This document shows, in pieces, positions 1 through 8,053 of a stretch of 38,882 nt of DNA. The notes under the pieces are model-generated. The model worked only from the letters and a program-made list of their open reading frames with translations. It made no database searches and was not told where the DNA came from. How positions within the stretch are numbered: position 1 is the first letter of the stretch; each line of letters opens with the position of its first letter. A program made the translations under genes and the position numbers. Origin of the DNA: Saccharofermentans sp. (GTDB lineage Bacteria; Bacillota_A; Clostridia; Saccharofermentanales; Saccharofermentanaceae); NCBI GenBank assembly GCA_024692105.1, contig JAILMZ010000079.1, positions 1 to 38,882 of the forward strand, written 5' to 3'.

Positions 1-199
1 AGGCAAGCTCGTACACTACTGCATCGAAAACGGAATCTCTCTGGCAGATGTGCCTCTCGATAAGTTAAAGGAGTTCTCCGAGGCTTTCGAAGAAGACGTA
101 TACGATGCAATCTCGCTTAAGACCTGCGTCGAAGGCAGAAAGCTCGTCGGAGGTCCTAACCCTGAGACGGTCAAGAAATACCTGGACGGTTTGAAGTAA
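1..199 (+). CDS. argH: Argininosuccinate lyase, C-terminal end (partial)
   Basis: Only the last 66 codons are present; the reading frame enters at base 2 and stops at TAA 197-199. The translated end runs from GKLVHYCIENG through EDVYDAISLKTCVEGR to GGPNPETVKKYL. This matches the conserved C-terminal region of argininosuccinate lyase, where the EDVYEAIS..TCV.RR..GGP pattern is typical. The family cleaves argininosuccinate to arginine and fumarate in the cytoplasm, as the last step of arginine synthesis. The catalytic serine loop lies outside the window. The gene converges on the minus-strand zinc-ribbon genes, and a strong hairpin terminator lies between them. The call rests on a short but characteristic segment. 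Confidence 0.85.
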   Translation, partial: GKLVHYCIENGISLADVPLDKLKEFSEAFEEDVYDAISLKTCVEGRKLVGGPNPETVKKYLDGLK

Positions 200-215
200 T
201 CGAATCGGAATCTAA

Positions 216-294
216 AATCCCCGGAGATTTGAAGTGAACCCCTAAAGTTGAACAAACTTCGGGGGTTCACTTCAATTATCCGGGGATTATTTTT
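216..294. terminator. Large nested bidirectional terminator between argH and the zinc-ribbon genes
   Basis: Outer arms AATCCCCGGA (216-225) and TCCGGGGATT (279-288) enclose inner 13-bp arms TGAAGTGAACCCC (230-242) and GGGGTTCACTTCA (262-274). A small AAGTT/AACTT helix (245-249/255-259) sits in the loop. A T-rich run ATTTTT follows on the plus strand, and a weaker TTTTAGATT follows on the minus strand. It should end argH transcription and probably also the convergent operon. Confidence 0.85.
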
Positions 295-310
295 CATTTA
301 TATGGTGTGG

Positions 311-682
311 TTAGTGAGGCCTCATTCCCAACGCAAAAAAGTAGAGCAATATAGCTGTCACTATTACCTCAACTATGTTCAAGATACTCAAAACTATACC
401 TGCAATTCCGAACCCTTTGCCGCGTTTGTTGTTCTTCTTACAATCGAAAACCCCGATTATCGATAAGGGTAATCCTATCGCACCAAAAAACAGGAACGGC
501 ATAATAAAGCCTGCTATGCAAAAGCCGCTGTAACGCTGCTTCTCCTGACCTGCTTCAAGCTGAACCTCAGACTGGGAAGCAGAATCCACCGGAGCAGATG
601 TCTGTTCTCCGACAGGAGTACCACACAGATCACAAAATCTGCTCTGATCATCTATCTGCGCACCGCAATTCGAACAATACAT
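311..682 (-). CDS. Zinc-ribbon membrane protein 1
   Basis: A 123-residue protein. It starts with a double CxxC zinc ribbon (C3, C6, C17, C20; MYCSNCG...FCDLCG), followed by a polar linker to about residue 50 and then two to three hydrophobic membrane segments. The arrangement resembles small zinc-ribbon/DUF4190-type membrane proteins of unknown function. The ribbon would lie at the N-terminus, probably on the cytoplasmic side (inference). The ribosome binding site GAGGTG lies 5 nt before the ATG. It is the last of three tandem genes of the same design; the gap to the upstream neighbour is 44 nt, suggesting one operon from the promoter at 1876-1904. No enzymatic motif is visible and no function can be assigned. 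Confidence 0.7.
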   Translation of the reverse strand: MYCSNCGAQIDDQSRFCDLCGTPVGEQTSAPVDSASQSEVQLEAGQEKQRYSGFCIAGFIMPFLFFGAIGLPLSIIGVFDCKKNNKRGKGFGIAGIVLSILNIVEVIVTAILLYFFALGMRPH

Positions 683-726
683 AATTACACCTCACGAACG
701 ATACCAGGATAACACTTCAGATAAAC

Positions 727-1236
727 TTACATTGTCTCTATTCCGACGCCTATGCAATAAGCTCCTATAATGAATAATACGATGGTGACAATAGTCAGTA
801 TGATGTATGCAATAAATGATTTGGTCTTATCTTGAGAAACACCATTCTTAGGCTTGGATCGATTTATTATTCCCATTACGATAGCAATGAAAGCCGTGCC
901 GACTGCAAATCCGGATATTAACGTACCCGCAAAAGAAGAGATGGCATAATCGATATAATCTGCAGCTATCTGTATAGCATAACTGAAGATGCCGAGCACA
1001 AACGTACCGATACCAAAAACCAGATTAAAGATATTGATTATAAGACCGGCCACATACATCGGAGTCGGAATAACTCCTGTATTCTTAACCTGTCCGGAAG
1101 TACTGACCTGAGCTTGAGTCTGGGCAGGAGCAGCAGTTGCCGGTTGTTCGACAGTATTTCCATTTACCTGAGTTCCGCAGATCTTGCAGAACTTACTTCT
1201 ATCATCTACTTTTGAACCACAATTTGCACAATACAT
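727..1236 (-). CDS. Zinc-ribbon membrane protein 2
   Basis: A 169-residue protein with the same N-terminal double CxxC ribbon (C3, C6, C17, C20; MYCANCG...FCKICG). A Gln/Ala/Thr-rich linker follows to about residue 55, then three or four hydrophobic stretches: roughly 60-92, 100-125 and 140-168. Apart from the ribbon it has little visible similarity to its two neighbours, so the membrane parts differ although the head is shared. The ribosome binding site GAGGTGAG lies 4 nt before the ATG. It is the middle gene of the presumed three-gene operon, 48 nt after the upstream gene. Function unknown. Confidence 0.7.
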   Translation of the reverse strand: MYCANCGSKVDDRSKFCKICGTQVNGNTVEQPATAAPAQTQAQVSTSGQVKNTGVIPTPMYVAGLIINIFNLVFGIGTFVLGIFSYAIQIAADYIDYAISSFAGTLISGFAVGTAFIAIVMGIINRSKPKNGVSQDKTKSFIAYIILTIVTIVLFIIGAYCIGVGIETM

Positions 1237-1284
1237 AAGCTCACCTCAACATTTTTATCTTATATCACAACCGTATCCGGGTGG

Positions 1285-1827
1285 TCACATATTTGCGTAT
1301 AAAACCAATGGAATAACGTTCAAGATCAGTGAACCAACTGTAAAAGCAAACGGGAGCAACTTAAAGTATGGTTTGACATTTTTCACTTCCTTTTTGGACA
1401 TGGATACATTTTTGGACATGGATACATTAACGATACTTGAAGCAATTCCCATTAAAGCTGCAGTACACGCCAGTGCAGAAATGCCTAATGTTATGAATGC
1501 CAAAAGATAAGTCTCTTCATAATATGCACCGATCATCATACCAAAAGGAGCAATAACTGACATTAGCCCAGAGAGGCACAGAACCACCAAACCAAACAAG
1601 AGACTGATCACATCAATTAATATGCAGACTATAGCTGTAATAACGCTGCCTACACTCGCCTTCTTTTTCTTGTTTACAACAGGAGCATCTGTTCCGGCAG
1701 GAACTTCATTAACAACTGCGTTCTGCTGAACCTGTGTCTGAGCAGCCTGCGGGTTAACGGGTGCTCCGCAGTTACCGCAAAAATTCTTGTTCTCACTTAC
1801 TATTGAACCACATTTAGCACAGTACAT
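1285..1827 (-). CDS. Zinc-ribbon membrane protein 3
   Basis: A 180-residue protein when started at the second in-frame ATG. AGGAG sits 9 nt before this ATG but directly abuts the earlier ATG at 1836, and the chosen start gives MYCAKCG, matching the two sister proteins. The zinc ribbon uses C3, C6, C17 and C20. A Gln/Val/Pro-rich linker runs to about residue 55, then come long hydrophobic segments (about 57-100, 108-135 and 155-180). A soluble loop near residues 134-145 carries the hexapeptide NVSMSK twice, encoded by an exact 18-bp tandem duplication (1391-1426). First gene of the three-gene set behind a recognisable promoter. Function unknown. Confidence 0.7.
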   Translation of the reverse strand: MYCAKCGSIVSENKNFCGNCGAPVNPQAAQTQVQQNAVVNEVPAGTDAPVVNKKKKASVGSVITAIVCILIDVISLLFGLVVLCLSGLMSVIAPFGMMIGAYYEETYLLAFITLGISALACTAALMGIASSIVNVSMSKNVSMSKKEVKNVKPYFKLLPFAFTVGSLILNVIPLVLYANM

Positions 1828-1875
1828 AACATGCATCTCCTAACACAAGACTATAAGCCAACTGCTTATGGCTTA

Positions 1876-1904
1876 ATGTTAGTATACATTTGCTACTATG
1901 TCAA
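1876..1904 (-). promoter_or_regulatory. Probable sigma-A promoter of the zinc-ribbon operon
   Basis: On the minus strand, TTGACA (1899-1904) is followed after exactly 17 nt by TAACAT (1876-1881), about 50 nt before the first zinc-ribbon start. The -35 is perfect and the -10 matches four of six positions. A TATACT overlaps it but is only 12 nt from the -35, so it is a less likely -10. Confidence 0.5.
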
Positions 1905-1947
1905 CAACTATTTTGAGATTTATCATAAATTAATCATAACACTACTT

Positions 1948-1982
1948 AAAAATATAGGCTTCCGGGAACCCGAAAGCCTTTA
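1948..1982 (-). terminator. Terminator after the lipoprotein gene at 2005-2601
   Basis: Arms AGGCTTCCGGG (1956-1966) and CCCGAAAGCCT (1969-1979) form a hairpin with one mismatch. On the minus strand it is followed by TATATTTTTAAG. It lies 25 nt after the stop of the lipoprotein gene and would close the long minus-strand gene run. Confidence 0.75.
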
Positions 1983-2004
1983 AAACATTAGTTTTTAAGT
2001 ATTA

Positions 2005-2601
2005 TCACTGGAACGGAGATACAACGTCCATTGTGCTGCAGATGCTGTTTACGAAGTCGAGCTCTGTGCTCCAGCCCGTAATATACATAACCTGATTGTC
2101 AGCAAGATAGAAGCAGTTCATCTGATACATGTCACCGGAAACATTATTGACGGTATAAGAATAGGAATAATCCTTCTCCTCTCCCGTTACTGTTCCTGCA
2201 AATGCAGAGGTATTGTAGTTATAGAATTCGGAAGCCGAATTGGCATTCTCAAAAGAGAAAAGGAAGACAAGATAGAAGCCGTTGATCTGTTCCTGTGATA
2301 AAACACAAGCCGTAGTCTCTGTTACTTTTGCACCGGTTTCCTGCTTGTAGCTGGTAACCAGTTCATCAAAGATCGCCTGTGACTCGGCATCCTTGCATGA
2401 GATATAGCCTTCGCACTCTGCCGTACCGTCGCTGCATGCAGCAAGGAAACCGTTGGAATCCGAATACTTTGTTAATCCGCGTCCGTTAAAGAACTCTGCA
2501 AGCTTCTCATGTGAAAATCTGATGTTGCTCTTGCATCCTGCAAGTCCGATAACAAAAGTGAATGCAAGAACAAGACACATTAATCTCTCAAGTTTTCTCA
2601 T
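2005..2601 (-). CDS. Predicted lipoprotein of unknown function
   Basis: A 198-residue protein starting at MRKLERLM, chosen because AGGAGGG lies 5 nt ahead; an earlier in-frame ATG at 2631 has no such site. The N-terminus is a lipoprotein signal peptide: two basic residues, a hydrophobic core, then the lipobox LAGC with the acylated cysteine at C23. The mature part is acidic and aromatic with several cysteines and should be anchored outside the membrane. No known domain is recognised. It is the last gene of the minus-strand run, 63 nt after the GH13 gene. That gap contains a perfect -10 (TATAAT at 2631-2636) but no good -35, so it may be partly independently expressed. A terminator follows. 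Confidence 0.7.
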   Translation of the reverse strand: MRKLERLMCLVLAFTFVIGLAGCKSNIRFSHEKLAEFFNGRGLTKYSDSNGFLAACSDGTAECEGYISCKDAESQAIFDELVTSYKQETGAKVTETTACVLSQEQINGFYLVFLFSFENANSASEFYNYNTSAFAGTVTGEEKDYSYSYTVNNVSGDMYQMNCFYLADNQVMYITGWSTELDFVNSICSTMDVVSPFQ

Positions 2602-2664
2602 ATTAACCCTCCTGGAATAATTCCTATGCAATTATACTCGATATCAAAAAATTGTGTGTGAACA

Positions 2665-3975
2665 TTATCGTTCCATTAGCCAGACTTCCGAAGAGTAAGG
2701 CTGAAGCGTCGATCCGCCGCCAAAATCATGGATGGTGTCAGACAGGAGTTCTCTTGCCTGGCCGCATCCCGCATCAAAGTGTGCGGTAAACGGATTGGAA
2801 TCCATGTTGATCGCCACCATGATACGCTGATTTCCCGAGTTTCTCTCAAATATGCACTGCTTATTGTTCAGCACAACGATCCTGATTCCGCCGTAATTAA
2901 GAGCATTGGATGTCTTTTTGATCTCGGACAGCTTTGCTATGTGCGAAGTAAGATCATTCCATTCCGGTGCCTCGAAACATGCCCTGAGGGCAGGGTCTCC
3001 CTCCTCCTTGCGTGCTTTCGCGCCCCACTCGGAACCGTAGTAGACACAAGGAATGCCCGGCATTGTGTAGATGAGAGTGTATACCAAAGGCAGATACCTT
3101 TCGTCATTAAGAATGGATGCGATCCTGGTAACATCGTGGTTATCGGCAAAAGAAAGAAGGTGCGCTCCCCTGCAGACAGTCCAGTCTTCTGGTCCGAACA
3201 GACGCATGAGAGAATGCATGATCTCGAACATGTTAGCGGTATTGAATGAAGAATAGATACCCTTATAACACTGGTAATTCGTAAGAGAATGAAGGTGCAT
3301 CTCACCCAGCATCCTTCCATATTCTCCGTGGAGAACCTCTCCCAGGAGGAAGAACTCATTCTTCTTAGAGTCGGTGAACTCTCTTAACCTTCTTAAGAAC
3401 TCATGGTCAAGGCAGTAAGCCACGTCGAGCCTTAAGCCGTCGATATCGAAGAAATCTATCCAGTATCCTACTTTATCCAGGATATGGTCTATAACCGCAG
3501 GATTCCTGAGGTTGAGCTTAACGAGGTCGAAGTTGCCTTCCCAGCCTTCATACCAGAAGCCGTCATTATAGTTGGAATTGCCGTCAAATGAGAGATGGAA
3601 CCAATCCTTGTACGGTGAGTCCCACTTCTTTTCCTGCACGTCCCTGAAAGCCCAGAAGCCGCGTCCGACATGATTGAACACACCGTCAAGGACTACTTTT
3701 ATGCCGGCTTCATGAAGTGCATCGACGACCTTTTTGAAGTCACCGTTTGTACCGAGCCTTGTATCTATAAGGCCGTAATCCCTCGTGTTGTAGCCATGCG
3801 TGTCTGACTCGAACACGGGCGAGAAATATATCGCGTTGCAGCCAAGCTTCTTGATATGGGGGATCCAATCAAGGACTTTAAGTATCCTGTCAGCAGGAAC
3901 CCCGTCATTCTCAAACGGGGCGCCACAAAAACCTAATGGATATATCTGATAGAAGACCGCTTCTTCAAACCACAT
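2665..3975 (-). CDS. Cytoplasmic alpha-amylase family (GH13) glycoside hydrolase
   Basis: A 436-residue TIM-barrel enzyme of the alpha-amylase superfamily. The four conserved regions are present in order: DGVFNH at 97-102, GLRLDVA with the nucleophile D184, LLGEVLHG with the acid/base E213, and ADNHD with the transition-state stabiliser D281. An early YQIYPLGF strand is as in maltogenic amylases and neopullulanases. There is no signal peptide and no extra N-terminal starch-binding domain, so it probably trims short alpha-glucans or maltodextrins inside the cell (inference). A short C-terminal beta domain ends the protein. The start overlaps the stop of the upstream membrane protein by one base (TAATG), implying translational coupling. 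Exact specificity (cyclomaltodextrinase, alpha-glucosidase or amylase) cannot be told from the sequence. Confidence 0.88.
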   Translation of the reverse strand: MWFEEAVFYQIYPLGFCGAPFENDGVPADRILKVLDWIPHIKKLGCNAIYFSPVFESDTHGYNTRDYGLIDTRLGTNGDFKKVVDALHEAGIKVVLDGVFNHVGRGFWAFRDVQEKKWDSPYKDWFHLSFDGNSNYNDGFWYEGWEGNFDLVKLNLRNPAVIDHILDKVGYWIDFFDIDGLRLDVAYCLDHEFLRRLREFTDSKKNEFFLLGEVLHGEYGRMLGEMHLHSLTNYQCYKGIYSSFNTANMFEIMHSLMRLFGPEDWTVCRGAHLLSFADNHDVTRIASILNDERYLPLVYTLIYTMPGIPCVYYGSEWGAKARKEEGDPALRACFEAPEWNDLTSHIAKLSEIKKTSNALNYGGIRIVVLNNKQCIFERNSGNQRIMVAINMDSNPFTAHFDAGCGQARELLSDTIHDFGGGSTLQPYSSEVWLMER

Positions 3976-4739
3976 TACTTCTTACCTTCCTTCTTCTCCT
4001 TAATTCTCAGCTTGATGCAGGTTATGATGCCGCCAATGCCCATAAGGAGTATTATCGCAACTACCACGATGCCTATGTACTTCTCTATCTGCTGTGCGAA
4101 AAGAGACAGGTCACCCTCGTTCCTGTGGGAGAAAGCCCACTCGAGTGCGAGCATGGAAACCATCGCATCGACGATACCTATCTTTCTCAGGGAAAGTGCC
4201 GTAAGCGACTGTGATTTCCTTGCACGGAAGATGTTGATGACCGCAAGCAGGACTTTGTATGCGACATAAACGCCGAAAGCATACACGAGTATGCCGGGGT
4301 AGTCATGGATAACGTTATTCTTTGCTATGAGATAGACGGCATAAGCAAAGACTACATCGAGCAGGATAAGATTCCTGGAAAACTTCCAGTAGTTGCGCCT
4401 CTCACTGAAACGCTTACCCTTGAAGACCGCTCCCCTGCCTGCTCTGTAGAGCACGTTGACTCTGAGCAAGCAAAGGAGGAAATAGTAGATGGACATTATG
4501 AACAGCCAAAGAGAGTGCGAGATGACCGAACACACAAGGCAGAAACCGGAATAGATGATATCAAAAGGCACAGACGGCAAAGTAAGCATTACCGTCTTGC
4601 GCTTGTAATCGGTCACATATTCCCAGAAACGCTTTGCCTTGGACTTTTTCTTGGTCTTCGGCGCACTGGCATCAATAAGCTCACCCTGTTCTACGGGCTG
4701 TGCTTCCAGTTCATTGATGTTCTCGTTCTCATCAGCCAT
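3975..4739 (-). CDS. Multi-pass membrane protein of unknown function
   Basis: A 254-residue protein. The first 45 residues are soluble, acidic and then Lys-rich. About six hydrophobic segments follow (roughly 58-80, 82-98, 122-140, 146-168, 185-200 and 218-242), with a basic KEKKEGKK tail. No family was recognised. It lies 5 nt after the UPF0210 gene and overlaps the GH13 gene by one base, so it is cotranslated with an intracellular glycoside hydrolase. A link to carbohydrate uptake or sensing is possible but is only inference from position. Confidence 0.6.
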   Translation of the reverse strand: MADENENINELEAQPVEQGELIDASAPKTKKKSKAKRFWEYVTDYKRKTVMLTLPSVPFDIIYSGFCLVCSVISHSLWLFIMSIYYFLLCLLRVNVLYRAGRGAVFKGKRFSERRNYWKFSRNLILLDVVFAYAVYLIAKNNVIHDYPGILVYAFGVYVAYKVLLAVINIFRARKSQSLTALSLRKIGIVDAMVSMLALEWAFSHRNEGDLSLFAQQIEKYIGIVVVAIILLMGIGGIITCIKLRIKEKKEGKK

Positions 4740-4744
4740 AACAG

Positions 4745-6103
4745 TTAATTACGCATCGAATGGATGGGCGCAGGGATCCTGCCGCCTCTGTGAATGAAAT
4801 CTGCGCAGGAAGCCGTGTTTACGGGCATGATCGGAGCTGTGCCGAGCAGTCCGCCGAACTCGACGGAATCGCCCACTCCCTTGCCGGGCACGGGGATGAT
4901 CCTTACTGCAGTTGTCTTGTTGTTGAACGTACCTAATGCCATCTCATCAGCGATGATGCCGGAGATTACTTCAGCTGTCGTATCACCCGGGATCGCTATC
5001 ATGTCGAGACCGACGGAGCAGACACAGGTCATTGCTTCGAGCTTCTCGAGTCTAAGGCATCCTGATTCGGCTGCGGCGATCATGCCCTCATCTTCTGATA
5101 CGGGGATGAAAGCGCCTGATAGTCCGCCGACGAATGAAGAAGCCATTGTTCCGCCCTTCTTGACGGCATCATTGAGCATTGCAAGTGCAGCAGTCGTACC
5201 CCAGGCGCCGCATGTCTCAAGACCGAACTCTTCAAGGAGCCTTGCAACAGAGTCGCCGACAGCGGGAGTCGGAGCAAGAGACAGATCGATGATGCCGAAC
5301 GGCACGCCGAGTCTCTCGGAGGCTTCGCGCGCAACGAGTTCACCTACTCTGGTGATCTTGAATGCAGCTTTCTTGATCGTCTCGGCAACTACGCCGAGAT
5401 CCTGGCCTTTGACGCCTTCAAGGGCATGCTTGACTACGCCCGGACCTGATATGCCTACGTTGATAACGCACTCGGGTTCACCGGGACCTAAGAAGGCTCC
5501 TGCCATGAACGGGTTGTCCTCAGGAGCGTTCGCGAAAACGACCAGTTTCGCGCAGCCCAGAGCATCCGTAGCCTTTGTGGCTTCTGCAGTCTCCTTGATG
5601 ATGACGCCAAGGTCTCTTACGGCATCCATGTTGATACCGGACCTGGTGGAAGCGACGTTGATGCTTGAGCATACGAAATCAGTCTCGGCAAGAGCCTGAG
5701 GGATGGAATGCATCAATATTTCGTCTGACTTGGTGCAGCCCTTCTGAACGAGCGCAGAGAAACCACCGATGAAGTTAACTCCGCAGTCCTTTGCCGCCCT
5801 GTCCAGTGTCTTGGCGAATATCGTATAATCCTTCGCACCGGAAGCTGCTGCGATCATCGAGATGGGAGTTACGGAAATCCTCTTGTGGATGATCGGCACA
5901 TTGTACTTCTTGGAGATCTCCTCTCCTACTTCTACGAGCCTTCCTGCGCAGCGGCAGATCTTGTCGTAGATCTTCCGGCAGGATTCCTCGGGAGTAGCGG
6001 CGCAGCAGTCATAAAGAGAGATACCCATGGTGATGGTCCTGATGTCCAGATGCTGCTGGCTGAACATCTTCATGGTTTCTATAATCTCATAATCGTTGAT
6101 CAT
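4745..6103 (-). CDS. UPF0210/PFL family protein (DUF711)
   Basis: A 452-residue protein starting at MINDYEII. This ATG lies 4 nt after the stop of the ACT-domain gene, with AGGA upstream; the longer frame upstream overlaps that gene and is not conserved-looking. The sequence ([52 protein letters not shown]) fits the UPF0210/DUF711 family. That family is widespread in Firmicutes and Archaea and nearly always sits next to an ACT-domain UPF0237 gene, as here. Its reaction is not established. The many glycine-rich loops suggest an enzyme that binds a small molecule, and the ACT partner may sense an amino acid (inference). Length is normal for the family. Confidence 0.88.
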   Translation of the reverse strand: MINDYEIIETMKMFSQQHLDIRTITMGISLYDCCAATPEESCRKIYDKICRCAGRLVEVGEEISKKYNVPIIHKRISVTPISMIAAASGAKDYTIFAKTLDRAAKDCGVNFIGGFSALVQKGCTKSDEILMHSIPQALAETDFVCSSINVASTRSGINMDAVRDLGVIIKETAEATKATDALGCAKLVVFANAPEDNPFMAGAFLGPGEPECVINVGISGPGVVKHALEGVKGQDLGVVAETIKKAAFKITRVGELVAREASERLGVPFGIIDLSLAPTPAVGDSVARLLEEFGLETCGAWGTTAALAMLNDAVKKGGTMASSFVGGLSGAFIPVSEDEGMIAAAESGCLRLEKLEAMTCVCSVGLDMIAIPGDTTAEVISGIIADEMALGTFNNKTTAVRIIPVPGKGVGDSVEFGGLLGTAPIMPVNTASCADFIHRGGRIPAPIHSMRN

Positions 6104-6107
6104 AAGC

Positions 6108-6392
6108 TTAAATCCTGTGCATTGCGTTGAACAGACCTGTATGCTGGATGGTGATCTGAACGCCGAGTTCATCACCTAATGCCTTGAGCCTGTCTGATAT
6201 GTCGGACTTCTCGATTACAACATCTTTAAGATCCACGATCATAACCATCGTGAAGATGTCATCAAGGATTGTCTGTGAAATGTCGTTGATATTGATATCG
6301 TATTCAGCGAGCAGATTGGAAATGCCTGCGATAATGCCGACCCTGTCACGTCCCAAAACGGTAACAACGGCTGTATTCTTCTCTTGATCCAT
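6108..6392 (-). CDS. ACT-domain protein, UPF0237 family
   Basis: A 94-residue protein that is a single ACT domain ([20 protein letters not shown] at about residues 8-27, then NINDISQTI). The start MDQEKN is chosen because GGAGG lies 7 nt upstream; 25 further in-frame residues upstream are not part of the domain. ACT domains bind amino acids or other small ligands and often regulate a partner. The partner here is surely the adjacent UPF0210 protein, whose start lies 4 nt after this stop. A -10-like TATAAT (minus strand, 6426-6431) lies about 35 nt upstream without a convincing -35, so the pair may have its own weak promoter inside the larger gene run. Confidence 0.88.
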   Translation of the reverse strand: MDQEKNTAVVTVLGRDRVGIIAGISNLLAEYDININDISQTILDDIFTMVMIVDLKDVVIEKSDISDRLKALGDELGVQITIQHTGLFNAMHRI

Positions 6393-6433
6393 AGAATAAC
6401 CTCCGGCTATATTAACCTCTAAGAAATTATACT

Positions 6434-8053
6434 CTAAATAAGTGAAGAAATAAGCGCATTTGCGCAATTAATACCGTCGATTGCTGACGACATTATGCCT
6501 CCCGCATAGCCCGCGCCTTCACCGCAGGGATAGATGCCGGGGGCATTTACGCTTTCGTATGTCTCGCGGTTGCGCAGGATCCTTACCGGAGACGAACTCC
6601 TCGCCTCTACCGCGGTAAGCACTGCATCCGGGCAGTCAAAGCCCTTTATCTTTGTACCCATGACGGAGATGCCGTCTTTGATAGTTTCGATGACTGCAGG
6701 TTCGAAGATGTTCGTAAAGTCAGCAGGTCTTACTCCCGGCTTATATGTGGGCTTTATCTTGCCGAAATCTGCAGTAACTGTACCTTTGCAGAGGTCCTCA
6801 TACCTTGTAACGGGAGCAAACCCATTGGATCCGCCTTCGGTAAATGCGCGTTTTTCCATCATCTCCTGATACTCGATACCCGCAAGTACGCCTTCACCGT
6901 AATCACTGCTGTCAACGGGTACGAGAAGAGCGGAGTTTGAGTTAACGCCGTCTCTTGCGCGGTAGCTCATGCCGTTTGTGCACACGCTCCCTTTGTCAGT
7001 CTGTGCTGCGATGACCTCTCCTCCTGGGCACATGCAGAAAGTATAGAGCTTACGGCCTGTTTTCGTGTCGCAGGCAAGTTTGTAGTAAGCGGCTGACAGA
7101 TCGTTCGTCTCTTCTGTATCAATGCCGTACTGTGAGATGTCTATATCCCTTCTCAAGTGCTCTATCCTGACGCCGACGGAGAACTGCTTGGATTCCATCA
7201 TTATCCCGAGCCTCTCGAGAGCGCGGAATGTATCGCGGCTGCTGTGACCAATAGCAAGGATCAGTCTGTCGCAGCGTATCTCCTTCTGCTCCGTGGGAGT
7301 CTCAACGACAACGGAATACAGTTTGCCCTTCTCGAGCCTGTAGCCCTGAAACAGGGTGTTGAACCATACTTCGCCGCCAAGCGAAATTATGTCGTTTCTG
7401 ATGCCTACGACAGCCTTGCGCAGATAGTCAGTACCGATATGCGGATGAGAGTCATATAGGATATCAGAAGGCGCGCCGTGGATAACGAACATCCTGCCGA
7501 TAAACGCCTTGAGTCCCGAAGAGACTCCGGTATACAGTTTTCCGTCAGAGAATGTTCCTGCTCCGCCTTCGCCAAATTGGATGTTTGACCTGGGATTAAT
7601 GGGAGTTGCTCCGTCTTTATAGCTTTGCGTAGTCTTTACTCTCTGCTCCATCGCCTCGCCGCGTTCGATGAGGATCGGCTTAAGGCCGTACTTGGCAAGG
7701 ATCAAGGCGGCAAACAATCCTGCAGGACCTGAGCCAACCACAACAGGGCGCAAAGTATTCCCTGCAATTCTCTCCGCCTCATCTTTATGAGGAAAAGCAA
7801 GAGACATGATCTCCTGCTCACGGGCATCGAAAGCATCGTAATCCTCAAAATCGAAACGGAAATTCACCTTGGTCTTTCCGTGCCTGGCATCGATGAATCT
7901 CTTATCAATGGTAAGTCTTACTTCACCGTCACTGCATTCCTGAGCAAGGCGTTTAAGATTCTTATCTTTGGAAGATCTGCAGTACTGGATGATCTTTACC
8001 GGATCCGGTGTCTTGGTTCCGCCTTTGGAAGGCTTGAAAGATGCTTCATACAT
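6434..8053 (-). CDS. FAD-dependent dehydrogenase, COG2509-like
   Basis: A 539-residue flavoprotein. An N-terminal domain of about 95 residues precedes the Rossmann motif VVVGSGPAGLFAALILAKYG (GSGPAG at 107-112), which ends in the ribose-binding acidic residue of ILIERGE. A second dinucleotide-fold signature (LILAIGHSSRDT) and a C-terminal FAD-contact motif (GIYPCGEGAGYAGGI) are visible. The arrangement matches the large uncharacterised FAD-dependent dehydrogenase family COG2509; substrate unknown. The start overlaps the preceding flavoprotein gene by 8 nt, so the two flavoproteins are translationally coupled. It is probably cytoplasmic, with no signal peptide or membrane segment. Confidence 0.85.
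   Translation of the reverse strand: MYEASFKPSKGGTKTPDPVKIIQYCRSSKDKNLKRLAQECSDGEVRLTIDKRFIDARHGKTKVNFRFDFEDYDAFDAREQEIMSLAFPHKDEAERIAGNTLRPVVVGSGPAGLFAALILAKYGLKPILIERGEAMEQRVKTTQSYKDGATPINPRSNIQFGEGGAGTFSDGKLYTGVSSGLKAFIGRMFVIHGAPSDILYDSHPHIGTDYLRKAVVGIRNDIISLGGEVWFNTLFQGYRLEKGKLYSVVVETPTEQKEIRCDRLILAIGHSSRDTFRALERLGIMMESKQFSVGVRIEHLRRDIDISQYGIDTEETNDLSAAYYKLACDTKTGRKLYTFCMCPGGEVIAAQTDKGSVCTNGMSYRARDGVNSNSALLVPVDSSDYGEGVLAGIEYQEMMEKRAFTEGGSNGFAPVTRYEDLCKGTVTADFGKIKPTYKPGVRPADFTNIFEPAVIETIKDGISVMGTKIKGFDCPDAVLTAVEARSSSPVRILRNRETYESVNAPGIYPCGEGAGYAGGIMSSAIDGINCANALISSLI

Noticed and set aside
1881..1886. TATACT as the -10 of the zinc-ribbon promoter
   Set aside because: It is only 12 nt from the perfect TTGACA; TAACAT at 17 nt fits better, although TTGTTG at 15 nt with TATACT is not impossible.
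4794..5699. 301-residue open frame on the plus strand
   Set aside because: It lies fully antisense to the conserved UPF0210 gene, is Ser/Pro/Thr-rich without domains, and has no plausible ribosome binding site.
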